A stretch of DNA of 64,000 nucleotides from Pseudorhodoferax aquiterrae (GCF_014652235.1 NZ_BMYK01000011.1:85473-149472), one strand, 5' to 3'. Numbered from the stretch's first letter, positions 54,226-63,816 are shown. The notes: generated by a model not told the origin, from the sequence alone. Translations and numbers: made by a program.

Positions 54226-55296
54226 ATGTTGATGAAGGCAGCTGTGTTCGTGGAGCCCGGCCGGATCGTGCTGGAAGACAAGCCGGTCCCCGATGTCGGA
54301 CCCAATGACGCGCTGTTGCGCGTGACGACGACGACGATCTGCGGAACCGATGTGCACATCCTCAAAGGCGAGTACCCGGTCGCCCGCGGGCTCACCGTGG
54401 GGCACGAGCCCGTGGGTGTGATCGAGAAGCTCGGATCGGCCGTGCAAGGCTATGCCGAAGGCCAGCGCGTGATCGCCGGAGCCATCACGCCCAGCGGTTG
54501 GAGCAATGCCTGTCTGTGCGGTCAGTGCGCACAAGACGGCGCCGGCACGCCGCACGGCTTCAAGGCGATGGGGGGCTGGAAGTTCGGCAACACGATCGAC
54601 GGCTGCCAGGCGGAGTATGTGCTCGTGCCCGATGCCATGGCCAACCTGGCGCCGGTACCCGATGGCCTGTCCGACGAGCAGGTGCTGATGTGCCCCGACA
54701 TCATGTCCACGGGTTTCAGCAGCGCCGAGTCGGGCGGCGTGCGCATCGGCGACAGCGTCGCCGTGTTTGCCCAAGGGCCGATCGGCCTGTGCGCGACGGC
54801 CGGCGCGAAGCTGAGCGGCGCGAGCCTGGTGATCGGCGTGGACCGGCTGCCCGAGCGGTTGCGCATGGCCGCGACACTGGGGGCGGACGCTGTCGTGGAC
54901 AGCAGCCGACAGGACCCCGTGGCGGAGATCATGCGCCTGACCGGCGGACGCGGCGTCGATGTCGCGATCGAGGCGTTGGGCACGCAGGCGACGTTCGAAG
55001 CGGCTCTCAGGGTGCTCAGGCCGGGAGGAACGCTGTCCAGTCTCGGCGTGTATTCGACGGACCTCACGATTCCGCTGAACGCCTTCGCCGCGGGTCTCGG
55101 CGACCACCGGATCGTGACCACGCTGTGCCCTGGCGGCAAGGAACGCATGCGCCGGCTCATGGCGGTGATCGCGGCACGCCGGATCGACCTGTCCGCCATG
55201 GTGACGCACCGCTTCCGGCTCGATGACATCGAGTCGGCCTACGAGGTCTTCGCGCACCAGCGTGACGGTGTCCTGAAGGTGGCCATCACGCCGTGA
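54226..55296 (+). CDS. Zinc-dependent medium-chain alcohol dehydrogenase
   Basis: 356 residues from ATG 54226 with GGAAGGAG. MDR features are the catalytic-zinc Cys and His-Glu in ICGTDVHILKGEYPVARG and GLTVGHEPVG, a cysteine-rich structural-zinc lobe (NACLCGQCAQD) and the NAD-binding region VAVFAQGPIGLCATAGAKLS. The structural lobe has three visible Cys, fewer than the usual four. The type resembles NAD-dependent isopropanol/2,3-butanediol-like dehydrogenases. The physiological substrate is unknown. Small frames and repeat copy 3 follow it. Confidence 0.9.
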   Translation: MLMKAAVFVEPGRIVLEDKPVPDVGPNDALLRVTTTTICGTDVHILKGEYPVARGLTVGHEPVGVIEKLGSAVQGYAEGQRVIAGAITPSGWSNACLCGQCAQDGAGTPHGFKAMGGWKFGNTIDGCQAEYVLVPDAMANLAPVPDGLSDEQVLMCPDIMSTGFSSAESGGVRIGDSVAVFAQGPIGLCATAGAKLSGASLVIGVDRLPERLRMAATLGADAVVDSSRQDPVAEIMRLTGGRGVDVAIEALGTQATFEAALRVLRPGGTLSSLGVYSTDLTIPLNAFAAGLGDHRIVTTLCPGGKERMRRLMAVIAARRIDLSAMVTHRFRLDDIESAYEVFAHQRDGVLKVAITP

Positions 55297-55386
55297 ACGC
55301 GCCAGGCGTGTCGCTGCGGTCCGGTGGCCGCGGCGCGCGCCAGGGGCGGCCGGTCACAGCGCCACCGAGGAGAGAAGGAGGCACAC

Positions 55387-55521
55387 ATGCCCTTGTTGTC
55401 CCGCAAACCTGGCACCATCGACCGCAGCCTGCCGATCTGCGGTGGCGCGCTGGTCACGGACAGCGCCGGAATCTGCCCGCTGTACGGCCGACCGGGAGTG
55501 CGTTCGTGCGCGCCGTGCTGA
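55387..55521 (+). CDS. Putative 44-residue Cys-containing peptide
   Basis: A short frame begins at ATG 55387 behind a very strong AGAAGGAGG site. It encodes a small basic peptide with Cys at four places (PICGGAL, GICPLYG, RSCAPC), ending in CxxC, so metal binding is conceivable. There is no family match that I know. The strong ribosome site is the main reason to list it. It is 90 bases after the alcohol dehydrogenase and may be in its transcript. Confidence 0.4.
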   Translation: MPLLSRKPGTIDRSLPICGGALVTDSAGICPLYGRPGVRSCAPC

Positions 55522-55643
55522 TACGCGGCGTGGGGCGGTCAGCGCTGCGCCGCGTGCTGTCGTTTCTGACCGGGCTCGCGTTTCTCGGGGGAGTGCTGGT
55601 CCTTGCCATCCGGGCCTACACCGCCTGGGTCACCCTGGACTGA
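55506..55643 (+). CDS. Putative 45-residue single-helix membrane peptide
   Basis: From GTG 55506 a frame reads a basic head (RGVGRSALRR) followed by one hydrophobic helix (VLSFLTGLAFLGGVLVLAIR) and a short tail. It overlaps the end of the preceding peptide frame by 16 bases, as in coupled small genes. Start choice is uncertain, and it could be a chance frame. Confidence 0.35.
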   Translation: MRAVLIRGVGRSALRRVLSFLTGLAFLGGVLVLAIRAYTAWVTLD

Positions 55644-55704
55644 TGCACCGCGACACCTTGGCAGGCGTTTCGCGGGGCATGGAGCATCGTGCGCCGGGAC
55701 GGTC

Positions 55705-55927
55705 AGAACGTGTGAATGAACCGATCGCGCCCACGACGGGGTGCGGCGGGCCGCAGGCGTAGGCGCGGGCCGCCGCCCGGGCTCGTGCCCGGGCAAGGAC
55801 CGCAACGCCCGCATGCGGCCTGGCGCGCCCCGGCCCGAAGGGCGAGGCCCCGAGCGCAACGATCATGATGGAAACGGGTGCTCATCGAGGGCCTCGCGTG
55901 GGTGTGAGCGGTTCGTTCACACGTTCT
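55705..55927. repeat. TIR element copy 3 (223 bp)
   Basis: Starts AGAACGTGTGAATGAACC, ends GGTTCGTTCACACGTTCT, flanked by TCAG on both sides. Same orientation as copy 2. The right end overlaps the TGA stop (55927-55929) of the small conserved gene that follows. The 60-codon internal frame is intact here too (55703-55885, minus). Confidence 0.9.
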
Positions 55928-56196
55928 CAGTCGTCCAGGCTGTCGCGCCGGCCGCGCTGCAGCGGGGCCTCCGGCGGCGGTACCGCATTGCGCAAGGCCG
56001 ACTCGCCACGCTCGGTGAGGCCGAAGATCACGGCCTCGCCCTCTTCGCCGAAGGCGGTGTTCAGCGGCCCCAGCGGGACCGAGGCGGTGATGTACTCGGC
56101 GGCCTTGAGCACGCGCACCTTGTCGACATCGCTGGCCTTGCGAACCAGCAAAGGAAAACGGGCCCTTTCGAGCCGGGCGAGATAGTCCAGCGGCAT
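55927..56196 (-). CDS. Conserved hypothetical small protein
   Basis: 89 residues from ATG 56196 with GGAGGAA directly upstream. The sequence MPLDYLARLERARFPLLVRK and KAAEYITASVPLGPLNTAFG has a mixed alpha/beta profile, followed by a segment VIFGLTERGESALRN that looks like a winged-helix end. No named family is recognised. The C-terminal SLDD and stop run straight into repeat copy 3. It is separated by about 107 bases from the deaminase gene. Confidence 0.72.
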   Translation of the reverse strand: MPLDYLARLERARFPLLVRKASDVDKVRVLKAAEYITASVPLGPLNTAFGEEGEAVIFGLTERGESALRNAVPPPEAPLQRGRRDSLDD

Positions 56197-56303
56197 GGGT
56201 TCCTCCGTCAGCGCGTTGTCAGCCGATTGTGCGGGCGGCCGGATCGCTGGCCGTGAATTTTTGTGTAACGGCCTTGCCGCCGGGTCGGCCAATGCGCGCC
56301 GGC

Positions 56304-56780
56304 TCAGCGGGTTTGCCAGAAGCCTGCATGCGTGGCGACCATTTCCGCCGCGACCGCGGGCACGGGGCCGACCACCGCCACCGCGCGTTGCCCGCGCGCG
56401 AAGACCTCGCGGCAGGGCAGGGACAGCGTGGGGTTCTCGGGATGGTCGCCGGTCAGCGCGAGCAGGGCGGTCTCCTCGGCACCGTAGACCACGCGGCCGA
56501 TGCCGGCCCAGTAGACGGTGCCGGCGCACATGGAGCAGGGCTCGAAGGTGGTGACCAGCGTGCACTGCGCGAGGTAGGCGCCGGGGTAGTTGGCCGCCGC
56601 GTGCCGTGCCAGCGTGGACTCGGCGTGGTTCACCGTGTCGATGTTGCCCTGCTCGGCCAGCACGGTCTCGCCGTCGGGCGCGACGAGCAGCGCGCCGAAG
56701 GGATGCCGGCCCATGGCCATGGCACGCCGCGCGACCTGGTCGGCGCGGCGCAGCGCGCGGATCGTCTGCTCCGGGCTCAT
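56304..56780 (-). CDS. Nucleoside/nucleobase deaminase of the CDA (TadA/guanine deaminase) fold
   Basis: 158 residues with the zinc signature of the cytidine-deaminase fold: HAE in TVNHAESTLA with the catalytic Glu, and PCSMCAG. The N-terminus (RRAMAMGRHPFGALLVAPDG) matches nucleoside deaminases rather than the tRNA enzyme. It is the last gene of an ABC uptake operon; its start overlaps the permease stop (ATGA at 56777-56780), so it probably deaminates the imported base or a pyrimidine precursor. Confidence 0.88.
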   Translation of the reverse strand: MSPEQTIRALRRADQVARRAMAMGRHPFGALLVAPDGETVLAEQGNIDTVNHAESTLARHAAANYPGAYLAQCTLVTTFEPCSMCAGTVYWAGIGRVVYGAEETALLALTGDHPENPTLSLPCREVFARGQRAVAVVGPVPAVAAEMVATHAGFWQTR

Positions 56781-57544
56781 GCGTTCTGGCTGCCGCGGTG
56801 CGCCCAGCCCGTCGTGTGCTTCTCGACATAGCTGAACAACTCGTACATCAGCATGGCCATCGCGCCGACCACGAGCAGGCCGGCGAAGGCCAGGCCCATC
56901 TGCATGGACGAGCCGGCCGAGATCAGCAGGTAGCCGATGCCCTCGTTGGCGGCCGTCATCTCCGACACCGTGGTGCCCACGAAGGCCAGCGTGATCGCCA
57001 CCTTGAGCGAGCCGTAGAAGTAGGGCAGCGAGCGCGGCAGGCCGACCTTGACCAGCACGTCCCAGCGCTTGGCGCCGAGCACGCGCAGCACGTCCTCGAG
57101 CTCTGGTTCCAGCGTGGCCAGGCCGGTGGCGATGTTGACCATGATGGGGAAGAAGCTGATCAGGAAGGCCGTCAGGATGGCCGGCCCGATGCCGATGCCG
57201 AACCACACCACGAGGATGGGCACGAAGGCGGCCTTGGGCAGCGCGTTGAAGGCTGTCATGAGCGGATAGACCGCGGCATAGGCCAGCCGCGAGGAGCCGA
57301 TCACGAAGCCCAGCAGCACGCCGACCACGATGGCCAGGCCAAAACCCGCCATCGTGACCCAGAAGGTGCGCCAGGCGTGGCCGGCGATGATGGCCTTGAA
57401 CTCCCAGAACTGCTCCCAGATCCGCAGCGGGCTCGGAAAGATGAACTCCGACACGTTGAAGGCCGCGCAGAGGATCTGCCACAGCGCGACGACGACGAAC
57501 AGCAGCAGCCAGGGCGACCAGGCTTCGACGACTTTCTTGTTCAT
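56777..57544 (-). CDS. ABC transporter permease, NitT/TauT/ThiX type
   Basis: 255 residues with about six helices. The BPD_transp_1 EAA-type loop is visible in LEDVLRVLGAKRWDVLVKVG, followed by LPRSLPYFYGSLKVAITLAF. FGIGIGPAILTAFLISFFPI is typical of nitrate/taurine/thiamine-precursor permeases. It works with the ATPase (start overlap of 4 bases at 57541-57544) and the binding protein upstream. The deaminase gene overlaps its stop. Inner-membrane. Confidence 0.92.
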   Translation of the reverse strand: MNKKVVEAWSPWLLLFVVVALWQILCAAFNVSEFIFPSPLRIWEQFWEFKAIIAGHAWRTFWVTMAGFGLAIVVGVLLGFVIGSSRLAYAAVYPLMTAFNALPKAAFVPILVVWFGIGIGPAILTAFLISFFPIMVNIATGLATLEPELEDVLRVLGAKRWDVLVKVGLPRSLPYFYGSLKVAITLAFVGTTVSEMTAANEGIGYLLISAGSSMQMGLAFAGLLVVGAMAMLMYELFSYVEKHTTGWAHRGSQNA

Positions 57545-58377
57545 TGCGGCAGTGCGTTCTCAGAGGGTTTGGCCGCGCCGCTGCGGATCGCGCCGATGTG
57601 GCTGCGCAGCTCGAGCACGATGTCGGTGAACTCCTTGGTGTAAGTCAGCTCGAGCTCGCGCGGGCGCGGCAGTTCGATCTCGCGCTTGACGACGAAGCGG
57701 CCCGGGCTCTTGCTCATCACGTAGACCGTGTCGGCCAGGAATACCGACTCGCGCAGGTCGTGCGTGACCAGGATCACGTTGAACTGCTGCTCGGTCCACA
57801 GGTCGCGCAGGATGCACCAGAGCTCCTCGCGCGTGAACGCGTCGAGCGCGCCGAAGGGCTCGTCGAGCAGCAGCATCTTGGGCTCGTGGATCAGCGCGCG
57901 GCAGATGCTGGCGCGCTGCTGCATGCCGCCCGACAGCTGCCAGGGGAATTTGTCCTCGTAGCCGGCCAGGCCCACCTTCTGCAACAGCCGGCGTGCGCGC
58001 TCCTCGTACTCCTTGCGCTTGGCCTTGAAGCTCGAGCGGTAGGGCTCGACGATCTCCAGCGGCAGCAGCACGTTGTCCACCGTGGTGCGCCAGGGCAGCA
58101 GCGAGGAAGCCTGGAAGGCCATGCCCGAGATCTTGAGCGGGCCCGTGACGGGCTGGCCGTCGATGAAGATCTTGCCCATGGAGGGCATTCGCAGGCCCGT
58201 GGTCAGCTTCATGAAGGTCGACTTGCCGCAGCCCGAGGGGCCGACGATGGCGATGAACTCGCCCTTGCGAACCTTCAGGTCGATGGCCTCGACGGCGAAG
58301 TGGTTCTCGCGCAGCAGCTGCTCGTTGTAGGCGAGCCAGACATCGCGGAAGTCGACGAACGGGGTTTCTTCTGCCAT
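57541..58377 (-). CDS. ABC transporter ATP-binding protein, NitT/TauT/ThiZ type
   Basis: 278 residues with Walker A (VGPSGCGKST, about residue 45), the signature LSGGMQQRASICRALI and Walker B LLLDEPFGALDA, followed by the His switch VTHDL. The spacing and the FQASSLLPWRTTVDNVLLPL stretch match the nitrate/taurine/thiamine-precursor subfamily. It begins two bases after the binding protein stop and overlaps the permease start. Confidence 0.93.
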   Translation of the reverse strand: MAEETPFVDFRDVWLAYNEQLLRENHFAVEAIDLKVRKGEFIAIVGPSGCGKSTFMKLTTGLRMPSMGKIFIDGQPVTGPLKISGMAFQASSLLPWRTTVDNVLLPLEIVEPYRSSFKAKRKEYEERARRLLQKVGLAGYEDKFPWQLSGGMQQRASICRALIHEPKMLLLDEPFGALDAFTREELWCILRDLWTEQQFNVILVTHDLRESVFLADTVYVMSKSPGRFVVKREIELPRPRELELTYTKEFTDIVLELRSHIGAIRSGAAKPSENALPQ

Positions 58378-58379
58378 CG

Positions 58380-59417
58380 TCACTTCTTGGCCGGCGGCAG
58401 CACGTTGAGCTCGGCGGCGCTCGGCAGGAAGCTGGCGTTCCACACGGCCTCGGGGTTCACGCGCGTCTTGGTGCCGAAGGCGTCCGACACCTGCGAGGCC
58501 ATCAGCGACAGCCGGCCCGGGTTGGCCTGGCCGAAGCCTTCGGCGCGTGCGTTGGGGCTGGCGATCACGGTGTCGATGGCCAGCTGCAGCCGGCGCGTTT
58601 CCAGCGGCACGTTGACGATGCCATCGCGGGCCTTGACGTACTCGATGGCCGCGGGCGGGTTGGCCATGACCTCCTTGGCGCCCTTGGCGAAGGCCACCAG
58701 GAAGGCCTTCACCGCGGCCGGGTTGTCCTTGACCATCTTGGGCGAGGCGATGATCACGTTGCCGTACAGCTTCACGCCGTACTGCGGGTAGGGCAGGATG
58801 ACCACGTCCTCGGTCTTGGCGCCGCGCGCCTCCAGGTTCAGCAGCGAGGTGAAGGTGAAACCGGTGATGGCGTCGATGTCGCCACGCATGAGCATGGTCT
58901 CGCGCAGCGGCGGGTCCATCGCGGTCCAGGCCACGTTGCCCACGTTGTTGGCCTTGGCGAAGATCGGGAAGGCGCGGCGCCCGGCGTCGAACACGGGCGC
59001 GCCCAGCTTCTTGCCGGTCAGGTCGGCGGGGGTCTTGATGCCGCTCTTCTTGAGCGCCATGACCGAGGCCGGCGTGTCGTTGTAGACCATCATGACCGCG
59101 ACGGGCTTGTTCGGCGCGTCGGGGTTGTTGGCGTGGAACTCCATGAGCGCGGCCAGGTCGGCGAAACCCATGTCGTAGGCGCCCGAGGCCACGCGCGTGA
59201 CCGTGCCGCCCGAGCCGTTGCCCGCGTCGATGGACACGTCCAGGCCGGCCGCCTTGAAGTAGCCCTTGGCGGCGGGCTGCAGGAACAGCGCGGCCGGGCC
59301 TTCGAAACGCCAGTCGAGCTGGAACTTGATCGGCGTGGTCTGCGCGTGCGCGGCCGGCAGGCCGAGCGCGAGGGCAGAGGCGGCGAGGAAGGTCTGGAGC
59401 AGATGGCGCTTGTTCAT
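58380..59417 (-). CDS. ABC substrate-binding protein, NMT1/THI5-like
   Basis: 345 residues from ATG 59417. A signal peptide ends at AHAQT, followed by an NMT1-type domain: IKFQLDWRFEGPAALFLQPA, KGYFKAAGLDVSIDAGNGSG and MGFADLAALMEFHANN. The family binds hydroxymethyl- or formylamino-pyrimidines, alkylsulfonates or related solutes. A nucleobase deaminase in the same operon favours a pyrimidine or purine ligand, which is inference only. First gene of the four-gene operon SBP-ATPase-permease-deaminase. Confidence 0.9.
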   Translation of the reverse strand: MNKRHLLQTFLAASALALGLPAAHAQTTPIKFQLDWRFEGPAALFLQPAAKGYFKAAGLDVSIDAGNGSGGTVTRVASGAYDMGFADLAALMEFHANNPDAPNKPVAVMMVYNDTPASVMALKKSGIKTPADLTGKKLGAPVFDAGRRAFPIFAKANNVGNVAWTAMDPPLRETMLMRGDIDAITGFTFTSLLNLEARGAKTEDVVILPYPQYGVKLYGNVIIASPKMVKDNPAAVKAFLVAFAKGAKEVMANPPAAIEYVKARDGIVNVPLETRRLQLAIDTVIASPNARAEGFGQANPGRLSLMASQVSDAFGTKTRVNPEAVWNASFLPSAAELNVLPPAKK

Positions 59418-59501
59418 CGGTGTCTCGGAGTGAAAAGTGGGGCATTCAAGCAAATTGGATGCCTGCACGCCATTGGTGCGATTCCCGAGCGTTCCAATGG
59501 A

Positions 59502-59535
59502 AACGCCCCATCATGGGGTCCCATGGTGGGGCGTT
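59502..59535 (-). terminator. Long stem-loop terminator downstream of maeB
   Basis: AACGCCCCATCATGGG pairs with CCCATGGTGGGGCGTT, sixteen positions with one wobble and a two-base core loop. Read on the minus strand it lies 20 bases after the maeB stop and is followed by a short T-containing tail. Confidence 0.75.
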
Positions 59536-59554
59536 GCGCACGGAGGTGGTGCGG

Positions 59555-61852
59555 CTACTTCGCGATGTTCGCGTCGGCTACGGCCAGCGCCGTCATGTTG
59601 ACCACGCGGCGCACCGTCGCCGAGGGCGTGAGCACGTGCGCGGGCTTGGCCGCACCCAGCAGGATGGGGCCCACCGTCACGCCGTTGGCACCGGTCATCT
59701 TGAGCACGTTGAACAGGATGTTGGCGGCGTCCAGGTTGGGGCAGATCAAGAGGTTGGCCTCGCCCGTCATGGTGCTCGTGGGCAGCGTGCTGCGGCGCAC
59801 GTCTTCGGAGAGGGCGGAGTCGCCGTGCATCTCGCCCTCGGACTCGATGTCGGGGGCCAGCTGGGCGAAGATCTCACGCGCCTCGCGCATCTTGCGCGCC
59901 GAGGCGCGCTCGGAGGTGCCGAAGTTCGAGTGCGACAGGAAGGCCACCTTGGGCGGCAGGCCGAAGCGGCGCACCTCCTCGGCGGCCATCAGCGCGATGT
60001 GCGCGAGCTGCTCGGCCGTGGGGTCGTCGTGCACGCTGGTGTCGGCCACGAAGAGGGTGTACTTGTCCAGCGTCAGCGCGTTGACCGTGGCGAAGCCCGG
60101 GCCGCCCTTCTGCGTGCCCAGCAGCTGGTCGAGGATCTTGAGGTGGCTGTCGAAGCGGCCGACCAGGCCGCACAACATGGCATCGGCATCGCCCAGGTGC
60201 ACCATGAGCGCGGCGATGGTGGTGTTGGAGCGGCGCACCATGGCCTTGGCCGCCTCGGGCGTGATGCCGCGCCGGCCCATGAGCGCGTGGTAGGCCTCCC
60301 AGTACTGGCGGAAGCGCGGGTCGTTCTCGGGGTCGACCACCTCGGCGTCCACGCCGGGCCGCAGGTGCAGGCCGGCCTTCTTGACGCGTGCCGCGATGAT
60401 GTCGGGCCGGCCGATCAGGATGGGTTGGGCCAGGCCTTCGTCCACGGCCAGCTGGGCCGCGCGCAGCACGCGGTCGTCCTCGCCCTCGGCATAGGCCACG
60501 CGCTTCTTGGTCGCCAGCTTGGCGGCCGTGAACACCGGGCGCATGAACATGCCCGTGTGGTAGACGAAGCGCTGCAGGTGCTGGGCGTAGGCTTCCAGGT
60601 CCTCGATCGGCCGCGTGGCCACGCCGGAGGCAGCGGCGGCCTTGGCCACGGCCGGGGCGATGCGCAGGATCAGGCGCGAGTCGAACGGCGTGGGGATGAT
60701 GTAGTCCGGGCCGAAGGAAAGTTCCTTGCCGGCATAGGCCGTGGCCACCTCCTCGCTGATGTCGGCCTTGGCCAGTTCGGCGATCTCGCGCACGCAGGCC
60801 AGCTTCATCTCCTCGGTGATCTTGGTGGCGCCGCAGTCGAGCGCGCCACGGAAGATGTAGGGGAAGCACAGCACGTTGTTGACCTGGTTCGGGTAGTCCG
60901 AACGGCCGGTGGCGATGATCACGTCGGGCCGCACGGCCTTGGCCAGCTCGGGCCGGATCTCGGGCTCGGGGTTGGCCAGCGCCAGGATGATGGGCTTGTC
61001 GGCCATGGTCTTGACCATGTCCTGCGTCAGCACGCCGGCGGCCGAGCAGCCCAGGAACACGTCGGCGTCCTTCACGACGTCGGCCAGCGTGCGGGCCGAG
61101 GTGTCCTGCGCGTAGACGGCCTTGGAGGCGTCGAAGCCACCGGGGCGGCCGTGGTAGATCACGCCCTTGGAGTCCACGGCGTAGACGTTCTCGCGCTTGA
61201 CGCCCAGGCCGACCATCACGTCCAGGCAGGCGATGGCCGCGGCGCCGGCGCCCGAGACGGCGATCTTGACCTTGCCGATGTCCTTGCCCACGAGCTCCAG
61301 CCCGTTGATGAGCGCGGCGGCCGAGATGATGGCCGTGCCGTGCTGGTCGTCATGGAACACCGGGATGTTCATGCGCTCGCGCAGCTTCTTCTCGATGTAG
61401 AAGCACTCGGGCGCCTTGATGTCTTCCAGATTCACGCCGCCCAGCGTGGGCTCCAGCGCGGCGACGATCTCGACGATCTTGTCGGGGTCGCGCTCGGCCA
61501 GTTCGATGTCGAACACGTCGACGCCGGCGAACTTCTTGAACAGGCAGCCCTTGCCTTCCATGACGGGCTTGGAGGCCAGCGGACCGATGTCCCCCAGGCC
61601 CAGCACGGCCGTGCCGTTGGTGATCACGCCGACCAGATTGCCGCGCGAGGTGAACTCGGCTGCCAGCGCGGGATCGGCCTCGATGTCCAGGCAGGGGTAG
61701 GCCACGCCGGGCGAGTAGGCCAGTGACAGGTCGCGCTGGTTCAGCAGCGGCTTGGTGGGCGTGACCGAGATCTTGCCCTTGCTCGGGAAACGGTGGTAGT
61801 CGCGCGCGGCGTCGCGCAGGGCCTGCTCTGCAGGGGACAGTTCTTTGCTCAC
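59555..61852 (-). CDS. maeB: NADP-dependent malic enzyme (MaeB, malic plus phosphotransacetylase-like domain)
   Basis: 765 residues from GTG 61852, which has GAGGAG eight bases upstream; longer frames start in non-conserved sequence. The N-terminal malic-enzyme part (to about 430) shows [49 protein letters not shown] and [19 protein letters not shown]. The C-terminal 330 residues are a phosphotransacetylase-like domain, typical of MaeB and thought to be regulatory. The enzyme oxidatively decarboxylates malate to pyruvate and produces NADPH. A hairpin terminator follows. Confidence 0.95.
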   Translation of the reverse strand: MSKELSPAEQALRDAARDYHRFPSKGKISVTPTKPLLNQRDLSLAYSPGVAYPCLDIEADPALAAEFTSRGNLVGVITNGTAVLGLGDIGPLASKPVMEGKGCLFKKFAGVDVFDIELAERDPDKIVEIVAALEPTLGGVNLEDIKAPECFYIEKKLRERMNIPVFHDDQHGTAIISAAALINGLELVGKDIGKVKIAVSGAGAAAIACLDVMVGLGVKRENVYAVDSKGVIYHGRPGGFDASKAVYAQDTSARTLADVVKDADVFLGCSAAGVLTQDMVKTMADKPIILALANPEPEIRPELAKAVRPDVIIATGRSDYPNQVNNVLCFPYIFRGALDCGATKITEEMKLACVREIAELAKADISEEVATAYAGKELSFGPDYIIPTPFDSRLILRIAPAVAKAAAASGVATRPIEDLEAYAQHLQRFVYHTGMFMRPVFTAAKLATKKRVAYAEGEDDRVLRAAQLAVDEGLAQPILIGRPDIIAARVKKAGLHLRPGVDAEVVDPENDPRFRQYWEAYHALMGRRGITPEAAKAMVRRSNTTIAALMVHLGDADAMLCGLVGRFDSHLKILDQLLGTQKGGPGFATVNALTLDKYTLFVADTSVHDDPTAEQLAHIALMAAEEVRRFGLPPKVAFLSHSNFGTSERASARKMREAREIFAQLAPDIESEGEMHGDSALSEDVRRSTLPTSTMTGEANLLICPNLDAANILFNVLKMTGANGVTVGPILLGAAKPAHVLTPSATVRRVVNMTALAVADANIAK

Positions 61853-62032
61853 TGGGAACTCCTCGGTATGTAACGCTGCCCGGCAGTGGCGGGCCCGGTG
61901 TCCTGCCGCTGCGCGGGGGCTTAGCCTACCCCATGCGCACACTGCTCCAGGCGCCGCTTTATAGGGAATTACCAGTTGCCTCTATACGAGATCGATGATG
62001 CTGCGCGGGCGCAGCGGGCGCAGAATCCCCGC

Positions 62033-62902
62033 ATGACCAGCTTGCACGCGCTCGACGACTGCCTGGACCGCCTCGCCCGCGAGGACGGGGTGCTGGTGCA
62101 GGTCGAGGCCACGCAGGGCTCGGCCCCGCGCGAGGCCGGCACCTGGATGGCGGTCTGGCGCGCTGCGCTGACCGGCACCATCGGTGGCGGCCAGCTCGAG
62201 TACCAGGCCATCGCGGCGGCCCGTGCGCTGCTGCAGGGCCAGGCCGGTGCGGTGGCGCAGAACGCCGTGGTGCGTTATCCGCTCGGCCCCACGCTGGGCC
62301 AGTGCTGCGGCGGCGTGGTGTTCCTGCGCTACCGGCGCATCGGCGCGGCCGACGCGCCAGCGCTGCGCAGTGCGCTGACCGAACGGCTGGCGCCGGTAGC
62401 CCTGTTCGGCGGTGGCCACGTCGGGGCTGCGATCGTGCGCCTGCTGGCAGGCCTGCCGTACGCAGTGCGCTGGATCGACAGCCGCGATGGCGTGTTCCCG
62501 CCGCAGTTGCCCACCCAGGTGGAGACCGAGCACAGCCAGCCCGTGCAGGACGCCATCGCCACGCTGCCGGCCGGCGCCAGGGTGCTCATCATGAGCTTCA
62601 GCCATGCCGAGGACCTGGACATCGTGGTCGCCTGCCTGCAGCGCCTGCGCACGCGCGACGACCTGCCGTTCGTGGGCCTGATCGGCAGCAAGACCAAGTG
62701 GGCGACCTTCCGCCGCCGGCTCGAGGCGCGCGGCTTCACGGCCGCCGAGATCGCACGCATCACCTGCCCGATCGGCGTTCCCGGCATCGCGGGCAAGCAG
62801 CCCGAGGTGATCGCCGTGGCGGTGGCAGCGCAGCTGCTGCAGCTGGCACCGCCGGAGGCGACCACCGCGGCCGCCTCGCTTCAGGCGGCCGGCGCCCGGT
62901 AG
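62033..62902 (+). CDS. xdhC: Xanthine dehydrogenase accessory protein XdhC
   Basis: 289 residues from ATG 62033. The XdhC/CoxI N-terminus (DGVLVQVEATQGSAPREAGT, GTIGGGQLEYQAI, GPTLGQCCGGVVFLRY) is followed by a C-terminal Rossmann domain (LFGGGHVGAAIVRLLAGLPY, IMSFSHAEDLDIV, GLIGSKTKWATFRRRLEARG, CPIGVPGIAGKQPEVIAVAV). XdhC binds and sulfurates the molybdenum cofactor for xanthine dehydrogenase. The xdhA and xdhB genes are not in the window. Its last 22 bases overlap the convergent methyltransferase gene. Confidence 0.93.
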   Translation: MTSLHALDDCLDRLAREDGVLVQVEATQGSAPREAGTWMAVWRAALTGTIGGGQLEYQAIAAARALLQGQAGAVAQNAVVRYPLGPTLGQCCGGVVFLRYRRIGAADAPALRSALTERLAPVALFGGGHVGAAIVRLLAGLPYAVRWIDSRDGVFPPQLPTQVETEHSQPVQDAIATLPAGARVLIMSFSHAEDLDIVVACLQRLRTRDDLPFVGLIGSKTKWATFRRRLEARGFTAAEIARITCPIGVPGIAGKQPEVIAVAVAAQLLQLAPPEATTAAASLQAAGAR

Positions 62903-63816
62903 GCCAGCACCTTGAGGCTGCGCTCTTCGTCGGCATCGGCGAAGGCCGGCGGGTTGGCGACACGCTCCACGAACTGCAGATCGGGCGCCTGCTCGGCCAT
63001 GTGCCCGGTGAGGAAGTCCACGCCCAGTTCCGGTGCGTTCAGGCACAGCAGCGCATGGCCGCCCGGCATCAGCAGCTCAGGCAAGCGGCGCATCACGCGC
63101 GCGTAGTCCTTGGTCGCGACGAAGCTGCCCTTCTGGTAGCTGGGCGGGTCGACGACGATGAGCTCGTACGCGCCGCCACGCTTGATCTTGCCCCAACTGC
63201 TGAACACGTCGTGCGCCGCGAAGCTGGCGCCGGCCGCCACGCCGTTGAGCTGGTGGTTCTGCTGGCCGATGGCCAGCGCGGCGCGGCTCATGTCCATGTT
63301 GAGCACCTGTCCGGCGCCGGCCAGGCGCGCCACGACCGAGAACGCGCAGGTGTAGGCGAACAGGTTGAGCACGCGCATGCGCCGCGGCTCGGTATGGGCC
63401 GCGACGGTGCGGCGCACCCAGGCGCGGCCCGCCGCCATGTCGGGGAACAGGCCGTGGTTCTGCCCGCGCAGCAGGTGCACGAGGTAGCGCGCGCCTTGCT
63501 CGGTCACCACATGGGGGTCGGGCACGCTGCCGGCCATCAGCCGCGTCTGGGCCTGTCCGTGGGACGGCCGGATCTGCAGCACCCAGCGCAAGGGCTGGCC
63601 GGGCGCGATGGCCTGCCAGCGCCGTGCCAGTGCCTCGCCGATGGCAGCCACCTCGGGCTCGGCCAGCGGGGCGAAGCTGGTCAGCAGCAGCACGGGCGGG
63701 AAGACGTCGAGCACCAGGTGCTCGCAGCCGGGCTGGCGGGCGCCGCGGCCGTGGAAGATGCGCTGGACATCGGTGCTGGGCGCCATGGTGGCGATGGCGT
63801 CTAGGAGTGCTTGCAT
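62881..63816 (-). CDS. Class I SAM-dependent methyltransferase, RlmI/RlmK-like
   Basis: 311 residues from ATG 63816. The SAM-binding core is visible as RVLNLFAYTCAFSVVARLAG, VLNMDMSRAALAIGQQNHQL and the catalytic-type VVDPPSYQKGSFV, the DPPSY phrase of rRNA cytosine/guanine methyltransferases. The PUA domain of full RlmI proteins is absent. It probably modifies 23S rRNA, but the target base is not certain. No clear ribosome site precedes the chosen start. Confidence 0.85.
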   Translation of the reverse strand: MQALLDAIATMAPSTDVQRIFHGRGARQPGCEHLVLDVFPPVLLLTSFAPLAEPEVAAIGEALARRWQAIAPGQPLRWVLQIRPSHGQAQTRLMAGSVPDPHVVTEQGARYLVHLLRGQNHGLFPDMAAGRAWVRRTVAAHTEPRRMRVLNLFAYTCAFSVVARLAGAGQVLNMDMSRAALAIGQQNHQLNGVAAGASFAAHDVFSSWGKIKRGGAYELIVVDPPSYQKGSFVATKDYARVMRRLPELLMPGGHALLCLNAPELGVDFLTGHMAEQAPDLQFVERVANPPAFADADEERSLKVLAYRAPAA

